From Cyclobacteriaceae bacterium (GTDB lineage: Bacteria; Bacteroidota; Bacteroidia; Cytophagales; Cyclobacteriaceae): 5,076 nucleotides of DNA. The position numbers and the translations under genes were made by a program. Location: the NCBI GenBank assembly GCA_028289505.1, contig JANQPK010000212.1, forward strand, positions 1 to 5,076. The letters are read 5' to 3'. The first letter of the stretch is position 1, and each line of letters opens with the position of its first letter. Below the pieces are notes generated by a model. It was not told the DNA's origin. It made no database searches and saw only the letters and a list, made by a program, of their open reading frames with translations. This document shows, in pieces, positions 1-5,076 of this stretch.

Positions 1-2
1 AT

Positions 3-1124
3 GCCACCGCAACTTCGGGACCGGAGTTATTAACCGACCGCATTAATTTTAATCCATCATTACAATTTGATGGATCTGAAACCATGCAGGTAACCAATGG
101 CATTTTCGGTAGTATTACCAAAAACGATATGTTCGTTTACTTTATCAATCGCAGCGATATTGTTCAAAACAGCACCATTTTTTTCGAGGTTTTAGCTTCT
201 GGCAAGCGATTCGGCTCGCACTTACCCTGGGGGGATAGTAATGTTTACTTTGATCTTGGGACCTGTTGTGGATCATCCAGAATCAACACCAACTGGTCCA
301 GTAATACCGCTGAATACTATTTGTGGTCTTATGGATCCAGTACCTCGACCGGTACTTCTACTGGTACCCGTAAGTACATAAAACGTGAGGGGTTGACCTT
401 AGTCTCTAACAACAACAACGATAATGGTACCGGGGCCAACAATAATTTTTACCTTGCGTCCTCAAACGGAAGTAGTAGTTTCCATACTGGTGAAATCGCC
501 GAAATCATCGTTTTTGACGCTATTCCAACTGCCGCAGAAGAACAACAAATCCAATCCTACTTAGCCCTTAAATATGGAATTACTTTGGACCAAGGTACGG
601 CTCAGGATTACGTTGCTTCGGATGGTACCACGATTTTTGATGCCACTACGGTCTTTGCTTCCTACAATGAGGACATTACGGGTATTGGAAGAGATGACAA
701 CTCTGCACTGGATCAGCAACAATCAATGAGTATCAACTCCGATGCCGTAATTTCCATGGATAAGGGCGGATTATTCAGCTCAGACCTCGATTTTTTGGTC
801 TGGGGTAACGATGGTTCTAGTTTATTGTTAACTACTAATGGTAGCCACCCCTCCTATACCTATCGCTCACAACGCACTTGGAGAGTGGATCTAACCGGTA
901 CCCCAGGGACAGTCGATGTCAGTTTCGAACTGGGTGGTGGTTTTCCCAATTCTGGTGATCCAAGCGATTATGCGCTCTTAAAAGATGCTGTAGACGCTGA
1001 TTTTAGTTCAGGAGCTACTGCTTATACCACTGGTGCTAGTATAGTAGGCAATACCCTGACTTTTACTGGAGTCACCTGGAGCGATGGTGAGTACTTTACC
1101 CTAGGTTCTGAAGTACGCCCCAAA
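3..1124 (+). repeat. Protein-level tandem repeat, module A (start missing)
   Basis: First copy of the internal duplication. It enters at SGPELL (residues 5-10) and runs through RFGSHLPW, YLALKYGITL, GIGRDD and FLVWGND to a beta-rich end with VDADFSSG and EYFTLGS. Compared with module B it lacks only about the first 35 residues, which lie upstream of the window. It carries an insertion rich in Ser, Thr and Gly (STSTGTSTGT, residues ~114-123) where module B has a short loop. DNA matches between copies differ at many wobble positions, so the duplication is old and not a recent slippage product. Confidence 0.85.
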
Positions 1125-2945
1125 TATCCTGGTGGAGTTGCTGGTTCATTGGTACTTTGGTTAAAGGCTAACCAAGGGGTTACGGGGACCACTACGGTGA
1201 CGTTGTGGGAGGATCAAAGTGGTAATGCCAATGACGTATCGGATGCATCTGGGCCGGAATTAATCAACCCCAGGGTCAACTTCAATCCGGCTTTACAGTT
1301 TGATCAAAGTGCCTCCGAGCATCTTGAAGATAATGACGGACTTTGGGGAACTTCTTCCGTTAGTTCAATAAATGTCTATTTGTTGGCCCGAACCAATACC
1401 ATTTTGGCCCGGTCCATATTTCGCGAACCGCTCAATGGAGCTAATGGCCGTTTCGGATCTCACTTACCATGGAGTGATAACCAGTTGTACTTCGATGCCG
1501 GTACATGTTGTACCACCAATTATCGCATCAACACTAATTGGGGGGGAAGTACTGGGATAGAATACATTTGGACCATGAATGGTAGTACAGTCAGCACCCC
1601 AGAAGGGAATAATCATGAAATTATGCGCGACGGCAGTTCATTGATAAGCGATAACAGCTACTTAGGATTTACCGGAAATGGCAGTACTTTCTACTTGGGC
1701 AGTTCGGTCAATACCAGTTACTTCGATGGAGAAATTTCCGAGATGATCGTTTATGATCAGGACCTTACACAAACCGAACAACGTCAGATTCACAGTTATT
1801 TGGCCATTAAATATGGCATTACCTTAGGGCATGATTTGCTTAGTTCAGCGGCAACCACTTTATGGGATAATACGGCCAATTCAACCTTTCACAATGATGT
1901 TGCCGCCATCGGCAGAGATGATGATTCAGATTTGGAACAAAAGCAAAGTAAGAGCGAAAACAGTGATGCCGTTGTTACCGTAGCTTTGGGAAGTGTGGCC
2001 AGTGACAATGCCTCCAACAGCAACTCATTCTCTGCAGACCAGAGTTTTTTGGTATGGGGCAACGATGATGGAGCGTTGAGCGCAGGTGGTGTAACGGATC
2101 TCCCTGGTGGTATAGAGGCCAGAATCGCCAGAGAATGGCTGGTAGAGGAAAATGGTACGGTAGGCACAGTGCGTATCCAAATGGATTTGAGTGACATTGA
2201 AGGCACCTCTGGCCCTGGTACCAACGATTTGCAATTCGTTCGTTTGTTAGTCGATGACGATGGAGATTTTAGTTCCGGAGTCACTGTTGTTTCTTCAGTT
2301 AGTTTTGATAATGCCACAGATGTCATCGACTTCGACCATGATTTCACTGTAGGTACTGGATTTTATTTTTCAATTGGTAGTGTTGACGGAGTCTCAGCAC
2401 CTTTGCCCATTGAACTATTATCATTCGAAGCATTGCCAGTCAATGATGTGGTCTTGCTAAAATGGTCCACCGCCAGCGAAATTAATAATGACTTTTTCAC
2501 CATAGAGCGGTCTTTGGACGGGGTGAACTTTGAGGAAATACTTACTGTTGATGGTGCTGGAAATAGCGAATCGGTAATCCATTATCAAATTGAAGACAAG
2601 GAGCCTTGGTCAGGTCAAACTTTTTATAGGCTAAAACAAACCGACTTTGATGGTAGCTCTAGATATTCAAATATCGCGACCGTCTTGTTAGATGTGACAT
2701 TTGAGATAAGAGTAGCCCCTAACCCAGTGCTCAATGGTAAACTACAACTCAGGGTGGGTGTCCCTAAGGCAAGTGCCATAGAATTTCGTCTATACGACGC
2801 TCAGGGCAGACCTGTTTTCCAGGATGTACGTCAGCTGAAAGGAGGATATAGCGGTATTGAGTTTCCGACAAATTTGGCTACAGGTATTTATTTGTTACGC
2901 GCTCAGGCTGGCACATCCAAATTGGTAAAAATCATTGTTGACTGA
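3..2945 (+). CDS. Two-module LamG-like surface protein with T9SS type A sorting domain (5' partial)
   Basis: Large secreted protein, probably released or anchored at the cell surface by the type IX system; the ligand is unknown. The frame is open from the window edge, so the ATG at 84 is internal: upstream codons encode SGPELL and FNPSLQF, which match SGPELIN and FNPALQF in the second module. Counting the codon at 3 as residue 1, 980 residues are visible. Module A (1-~375) and module B (~377-799) each carry RFGSHLPW (69-76; 483-490), a GTCC pair, INTNW, YLAxKYGITL (186-195; 599-608), IGRDD (228-232; 636-640), FLVWGND (264-270; 682-688) and an acidic D-rich loop before FSSG. The first half fits a LamG/concanavalin A-like lectin domain. 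The second resembles a conserved Bacteroidota region that I believe is catalogued as DUF8202. A linker domain (800-~900) and a C-terminal sorting domain (~903-980, APNP ... GIYLL ... KIIVD) follow. The signal peptide lies outside the window. Family is confident; function (adhesion or glycan binding) is inferred. Confidence 0.93.
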   Translation, partial: ATATSGPELLTDRINFNPSLQFDGSETMQVTNGIFGSITKNDMFVYFINRSDIVQNSTIFFEVLASGKRFGSHLPWGDSNVYFDLGTCCGSSRINTNWSSNTAEYYLWSYGSSTSTGTSTGTRKYIKREGLTLVSNNNNDNGTGANNNFYLASSNGSSSFHTGEIAEIIVFDAIPTAAEEQQIQSYLALKYGITLDQGTAQDYVASDGTTIFDATTVFASYNEDITGIGRDDNSALDQQQSMSINSDAVISMDKGGLFSSDLDFLVWGNDGSSLLLTTNGSHPSYTYRSQRTWRVDLTGTPGTVDVSFELGGGFPNSGDPSDYALLKDAVDADFSSGATAYTTGASIVGNTLTFTGVTWSDGEYFTLGSEVRPKYPGGVAGSLVLWLKANQGVTGTTTVTLWEDQSGNANDVSDASGPELINPRVNFNPALQFDQSASEHLEDNDGLWGTSSVSSINVYLLARTNTILARSIFREPLNGANGRFGSHLPWSDNQLYFDAGTCCTTNYRINTNWGGSTGIEYIWTMNGSTVSTPEGNNHEIMRDGSSLISDNSYLGFTGNGSTFYLGSSVNTSYFDGEISEMIVYDQDLTQTEQRQIHSYLAIKYGITLGHDLLSSAATTLWDNTANSTFHNDVAAIGRDDDSDLEQKQSKSENSDAVVTVALGSVASDNASNSNSFSADQSFLVWGNDDGALSAGGVTDLPGGIEARIAREWLVEENGTVGTVRIQMDLSDIEGTSGPGTNDLQFVRLLVDDDGDFSSGVTVVSSVSFDNATDVIDFDHDFTVGTGFYFSIGSVDGVSAPLPIELLSFEALPVNDVVLLKWSTASEINNDFFTIERSLDGVNFEEILTVDGAGNSESVIHYQIEDKEPWSGQTFYRLKQTDFDGSSRYSNIATVLLDVTFEIRVAPNPVLNGKLQLRVGVPKASAIEFRLYDAQGRPVFQDVRQLKGGYSGIEFPTNLATGIYLLRAQAGTSKLVKIIVD
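1131..2396 (+). repeat. Protein-level tandem repeat, module B
   Basis: Second, complete copy. It opens with GGVAGSLVLWLKAN (from residue 377), a typical start of these LamG-like domains. It then repeats the landmarks of module A at offsets that drift from 408 to 422 residues, showing small indels in loops. Its acidic loop DDDGDFSSG (751-759) is a fuller version of VDADFSSG in module A and looks like a calcium-binding turn (inference). Confidence 0.85.
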
Positions 2946-2955
2946 TAACTCAGTG
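2946..2955 (+). repeat. Left arm of an imperfect inverted repeat around the intergenic region
   Basis: TAACTCAGTG directly after the stop codon of the T9SS protein. Its reverse complement CACTGAGTTA matches CAGTGAGTTA at 3474-3483 at 9 of 10 positions. With a 3-base gap the similarity continues inward (CTGAA, then GAT-ATC). This could be an end of a decayed insertion sequence or chance in AT-rich DNA. The left arm also overlaps a small local hairpin (ACTGA-TAAC-TCAGT, 2941-2954). Confidence 0.25.
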
Positions 2956-2962
2956 CTGAAGG

Positions 2963-2988
2963 ATTATCCGTTATGAATAACCGATAAT
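2963..2988 (+). terminator. Hairpin after the T9SS gene: possible terminator or operator
   Basis: ATTATCCGTTA (2963-2973) and TAACCGATAAT (2978-2988) form an 11-bp stem with one C-C mismatch and a TGAA loop, starting 17 bases after the stop codon. The position suits transcription termination of the upstream gene. No U-run follows directly, so it is not a textbook intrinsic terminator. Because it also covers the -33 side of the promoter element at 2993-3000, it could instead be an operator palindrome. Confidence 0.4.
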
Positions 2989-2992
2989 ATCT

Positions 2993-3000
2993 TATCTTTG
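2993..3000 (+). promoter_or_regulatory. Bacteroidota-type -7 promoter element (TATCTTTG)
   Basis: TATCTTTG is a perfect match to the TAnnTTTG -7 consensus of the Bacteroidota housekeeping sigma factor. The -33 element is weak: about 20 bases upstream there is only TTATG at 2971-2975 instead of TTG or TTTG. The element sits in a second small hairpin, ATCTTA (2989-2994), loop TCTTTG, TAAGAT (3001-3006). Transcription would start near 3007, just ahead of the ATG at 3030 that opens the broken frame described next. It could also feed the haloperoxidase gene through a ~490-base leader. Confidence 0.45.
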
Positions 3001-3029
3001 TAAGATGTAAATGGTTGTTTCGGCAAATA

Positions 3030-3417
3030 ATGTACATTGAACCTTGTAAGCTATGCCTCTTTGTTCCCTTTGACCAACCATCAATTCGTAGAGGGCAGAT
3101 CTCGTGGATAGCAACGCTTTATTTACGACGGCAAAACCATAAAAGATATCATAAGTAAATCAGGTTTGCTACTTCCACCTTTTAAGTTTTTGGTTAACTA
3201 TACATCCATATTGTGAATTCAGGGAATTTTCAACATTTCAAACCAGCAAGCAACCTACATAGAGGGCAATGATAATCTGATTGGTCAGCATTACCAAATC
3301 TAGATAAAGCGGTGTCTTAAGATGATTTATAGATGCCATACTATGGCGGCGCTGTATGGACCATCTCGATTTAGCAGATTAACCGGGAGTTACGGTTTTC
3401 AAGGTTTGGAGGAATAA
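3030..3417 (+). pseudogene. Possible decayed transposase gene
   Basis: No intact gene lies here, but a broken one is plausible. From ATG 3030 a 42-codon frame (to 3158) begins MYIEPCKLCLF, with a CxxC pair as in the zinc ribbon that opens some transposases. Around 3105-3112 the sense shifts to another frame, which reads RFIYDGKTIKDIISKSG (3115-3165). This resembles the helix-turn-helix segment of transposases or resolvases. The same frame continues to 3417 interrupted by only TGA 3214 and TAG 3301, and includes ATYIEGNDNLI (3250-3282), which loosely recalls the DGTYF...CLI stretch of some Bacteroidota transposases. The match is from memory, not from a search. The alternative is non-coding DNA with chance resemblance. 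Confidence 0.27.
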
Positions 3418-3473
3418 AAAAATATCCTGAATTTTAATTATATAACCGTGAAAAGCTTGTTTTGATATCTGTT

Positions 3474-3483
3474 CAGTGAGTTA
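3474..3483 (-). repeat. Right arm of an imperfect inverted repeat
   Basis: CAGTGAGTTA, partner of 2946-2955 at 9 of 10 positions. Part of it, GTGAGTTA (3476-3483), recurs directly at 3494-3501 over the ribosome binding site and first base of the haloperoxidase start codon. The arm may mark an IS end or a regulatory site for the downstream gene. Confidence 0.25.
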
Positions 3484-3490
3484 AAAATCT

Positions 3491-3497
3491 AAGGTGA
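3491..3497 (+). promoter_or_regulatory. Ribosome binding site of the haloperoxidase gene
   Basis: AAGGTGA lies with the end of its AGG core six bases before ATG 3501. This is good Shine-Dalgarno placement and supports that start; no other in-frame start nearby has such a site. The lipoprotein signal beginning right at this Met agrees. Confidence 0.6.
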
Positions 3498-3500
3498 GTT

Positions 3501-4880
3501 ATGAGAGGGAGATTATTAAGTTGGTTTTATCTGGCTTCTGTAGGGTTATGGAGTTGTACGCCTACCCACGATCAGAATGCCTTGGATACTTTTACAAAAG
3601 ATCAGTTAAACCGCTGGAATCACAATCTTACCAATGTTATCATTAAAGATATCTTTACCCCCCCGGTAGCCAGCAGGATTTATGCATACTGCAATATTGC
3701 CGCCTATGAAACCATTGCCTCTTCCGAAAATGCATATGTCAGTTTGGCTGGTCAGCTGAATCAGCTATCGGATACACCTCTGCCAACTGATCCGGAAAGC
3801 ATAGATTTTCCCATTGCTAGTATTATGGCATTTTCAACGGTCGGAAGATCCTTGGTTTTTGATTCCGATGCCATGCAGGAATACGAAATTCAATTTTTAG
3901 AAACGCTGGATGAGATAGGGATCGATCCCGATATCAAGCAACAAAGCATTCAATATGGACAAGAAGTGGCTCGTCATATTCTTAAATGGGCAGCCCAGGA
4001 TGGTTACAAACAGCGGGAGGCATTGCCAAAATATGTATTGCTCAATGATCCCGGCAAATGGGAGCCTACACCGCCTGATTATATGCCCGGAATTGAACCC
4101 CACTGGCATACCTTACGCCCTTTTGTTATTGATAGTGCTTCCCAATTTACACCACCCCCTCCAACTGAATTCGATACTACCAGATCCTCACAGTTTTTTA
4201 AAGAAGCCATGGAGGTCTACGACGCTGTAGTAAAGGCAACAGAGGAAGAAACTGAAATTGCTAAGTTCTGGGATTGTAACCCCAATATTTCCTATACCAA
4301 GGGTCACGTGATGTTTTATACGCAAAAAATAAGCCCCGGTGGTCATTGGATTTCCATTGCTGGAATCGCTGCCAAAAAGGCTTATTTGCCATTAATAGAG
4401 CGCGCCCATATTTTTGCATTGACAAGTATTGCATTGGCTGATGCATTCATCAGTTGCTGGGATGAAAAATACCGTTCCAGTTTGATCCGGCCGGAAACAT
4501 TTATCAACCGTTATTACGATGAATCCTGGCATCCAATTTTGCAAACACCAGCCTTTCCGGAATACACTTCTGGTCATTCTGTGATTTCCAGGGCAGCGGC
4601 AGAGACCCTGACCCACATGTTGGGAGATAACTTTTCCTTTGTGGATAGTACAGAAGTTGAATTCGGGCTGCCAGTGCGCAGCTTCGATTCGTTTTTTGAC
4701 GCCTCAGACGAAGCTGCAATTAGTAGATTATATGGTGGTATTCATTACTTACCTGCTTGTGTAAATGGAGTGGAACAAGGTAAAAAAGTAGGTAAGCACG
4801 TCATCCGGAATCTGCAATTTCAGCTCAACGATCTCGCTTCACAAGACAGTAGGGAGTTGGAATCCTTACCCAATAACTAA
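3501..4880 (+). CDS. Vanadium-dependent haloperoxidase-family lipoprotein (PAP2 superfamily)
   Basis: Predicted to use vanadate to oxidise halides with hydrogen peroxide; the fold is shared with PAP2 acid phosphatases, so phosphatase activity is an alternative. At 459 aa it looks full length. An N-terminal hydrophobic segment ends in the lipobox LWSC (16-19), so Cys19 is probably lipidated and the enzyme faces the periplasm or outside. The N-terminal helix FTPPVASRIYAYCNIAAYE (52-70) and the segments CNPNISYTKGHVMF (259-272) and SPGGHW (278-283) recur in Bacteroidota members as I recall them. Vanadate-site residues are all present: K323 and R330 (K-x6-RP), S357-G358-H359 (YTSGHS), R409 and H415 (SR-x5-H). 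Their spacing mirrors K353/R360, SGH 402-404 and R490/H496 of the Curvularia chloroperoxidase. W320 and F352 match its W350 and F397. The Asp four residues after the last His in many relatives is replaced (HYLPA). The gene is followed 21 bases later by a cytochrome c-like lipoprotein gene, probably in one transcript. Halide preference and substrate cannot be read from the sequence. Confidence 0.92.
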   Translation: MRGRLLSWFYLASVGLWSCTPTHDQNALDTFTKDQLNRWNHNLTNVIIKDIFTPPVASRIYAYCNIAAYETIASSENAYVSLAGQLNQLSDTPLPTDPESIDFPIASIMAFSTVGRSLVFDSDAMQEYEIQFLETLDEIGIDPDIKQQSIQYGQEVARHILKWAAQDGYKQREALPKYVLLNDPGKWEPTPPDYMPGIEPHWHTLRPFVIDSASQFTPPPPTEFDTTRSSQFFKEAMEVYDAVVKATEEETEIAKFWDCNPNISYTKGHVMFYTQKISPGGHWISIAGIAAKKAYLPLIERAHIFALTSIALADAFISCWDEKYRSSLIRPETFINRYYDESWHPILQTPAFPEYTSGHSVISRAAAETLTHMLGDNFSFVDSTEVEFGLPVRSFDSFFDASDEAAISRLYGGIHYLPACVNGVEQGKKVGKHVIRNLQFQLNDLASQDSRELESLPNN

Positions 4881-4901
4881 ACACAGTTGCCAACTGGCCA
4901 T

Positions 4902-5072
4902 ATGTTGAGATTAATAACCCTATTCTGTTTTATTTTTTGGGCCCTGATCTTATTTGGCTCTAGCTGTACGGGTAGGGATGATATGGATACGTATATTGAA
5001 CAGGGAGAAGCCTTGGCGAGAGTTCACTGTGCTTCCTGTCACGTTTTTCCGCAATCGGATCTATTGGACTGA
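4902..5072 (+). CDS. Cytochrome c-like lipoprotein, N-terminal part (3' cut or frameshifted)
   Basis: Start of an exported haem c protein. ATG 4902 is preferred over the in-frame TTG at 4887 because it puts Arg3 and the hydrophobic stretch (4-18) right at the N-terminus; neither has a clear Shine-Dalgarno site. The signal ends in FGSSC, giving a probable lipid Cys22, followed by acidic TGRDDMD. The lipobox is not ideal (Gly at -3). CASCH (43-47) is a perfect CxxCH haem-attachment motif, preceded by GEALARVH as in c-type cytochrome domains. The frame ends at TGA 5070-5072 after 56 codons, too short for a whole cytochrome c domain because no distal Met ligand is reached. Either the gene is frameshifted at GACTGAC or base quality is low at the window edge. 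In Bacteroidota a similar N-terminus often precedes long VCBS/FG-GAP beta-propeller proteins, which may be the true product (recollection, not seen here). It probably shares a transcript with the haloperoxidase upstream. Confidence 0.6.
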   Translation: MLRLITLFCFIFWALILFGSSCTGRDDMDTYIEQGEALARVHCASCHVFPQSDLLD

Positions 5073-5076
5073 CAAA

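Larger units (their letters stand above)
2946..3500. other. 555-bp intergenic region without an intact gene
   Basis: Both strands lack an open frame of useful length. Contents in order: left inverted-repeat arm (2946), main hairpin (2963-2988), promoter element within a hairpin (2989-3006), possible transposase remnant (3030-3417), an A-rich stretch (3415-3423), right inverted-repeat arm (3474-3483) and the ribosome binding site of the haloperoxidase (3491). A small AACCG/CGGTT hairpin lies at 3381-3397. I found no convincing TAnnTTTG element close to the haloperoxidase start. TTGTTTTG at 3457-3464 could serve as a -33 element, but no good -7 follows at the right distance. No tRNA, rRNA or known riboswitch is recognisable. 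Confidence 0.6.

Noticed and set aside
84..86. ATG at 84 as the start of the T9SS protein
   Set aside because: The frame is open to the window edge and the upstream codons align with the same part of module B, so this Met is internal.
339..371. Short Ser/Thr/Gly repeat (STSTGTSTGT) as a variable DNA repeat
   Set aside because: Codons vary between units and there are only about two units, so it is a low-complexity loop and not a slippage-prone microsatellite.
1889..2347. Antisense open frame of ~150 codons inside the T9SS gene
   Set aside because: Composition is a shadow of the sense codons (Ser- and Leu-rich), there is no recognisable motif, and it lies entirely within a convincing gene on the other strand.
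3407..3417. GGAGGAAT as a strong ribosome binding site
   Set aside because: No ATG, GTG or TTG lies 5-10 bases downstream; an A-run follows, and the haloperoxidase start is over 80 bases away.
3897..4719. Several 60-90-codon frames on both strands within the haloperoxidase gene
   Set aside because: All overlap a gene with a full set of family motifs; none shows its own ribosome binding site or domain.
4887..4889. TTG start for the cytochrome-like gene
   Set aside because: It adds PTGH before the Met and moves the positive charge away from the N-terminus of the signal; ATG 4902 gives a more typical lipoprotein signal.
1..5076. CRISPR array, tRNA, rRNA, prophage genes or an origin
   Set aside because: No regularly spaced direct repeats, cloverleaf-like sequences, rRNA signatures, phage motifs or iterons are visible.

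Overview
The window looks like a short stretch of a Bacteroidota chromosome or metagenomic contig, roughly 40-45% GC by eye. Three things support this. The first gene ends in a type IX secretion (T9SS) type A sorting domain, preceded by the linker domain (PLPIELLSFEA ... YRLKQTDFDG) typical of that phylum. A perfect TAnnTTTG promoter element lies in the intergenic region. Two consecutive genes start with lipoprotein-type signal sequences. Nothing points to a genus.

Layout, all on the + strand. (1) Positions 3-2945 hold the last 980 codons of a large secreted protein whose start lies outside the window. It has two tandem copies of a ~410-420-residue module (LamG/concanavalin A-like lectin fold followed by a conserved YLAxKYGITL ... 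IGRDD ... FLVWGND region), then a linker domain and a C-terminal T9SS sorting domain. (2) Positions 2946-3500 are a 555-bp gap without an intact gene. It holds an 11-bp-arm hairpin just after the stop, a TATCTTTG promoter element inside a second hairpin, and a broken reading frame that may be a decayed transposase gene bounded by short imperfect inverted repeats. (3) Positions 3501-4880 encode a complete vanadium-dependent haloperoxidase-family lipoprotein (459 aa) with every expected vanadate ligand. (4) Twenty-one bases later, from 4902, starts a second lipoprotein with a CASCH haem c motif. Its frame stops at 5070, six bases before the window ends, possibly through a frameshift.

The haloperoxidase and the cytochrome c-like gene are spaced as one transcription unit and both appear to be exported, membrane-anchored redox proteins. 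A shared oxidative role at the cell envelope is an inference. The upstream T9SS protein looks like a separate unit, cut off by the hairpin and the intergenic region. The most original observations are the possible IS remnant between the two units, the chloroperoxidase-like active-site residues, and the haloperoxidase/cytochrome c pairing.
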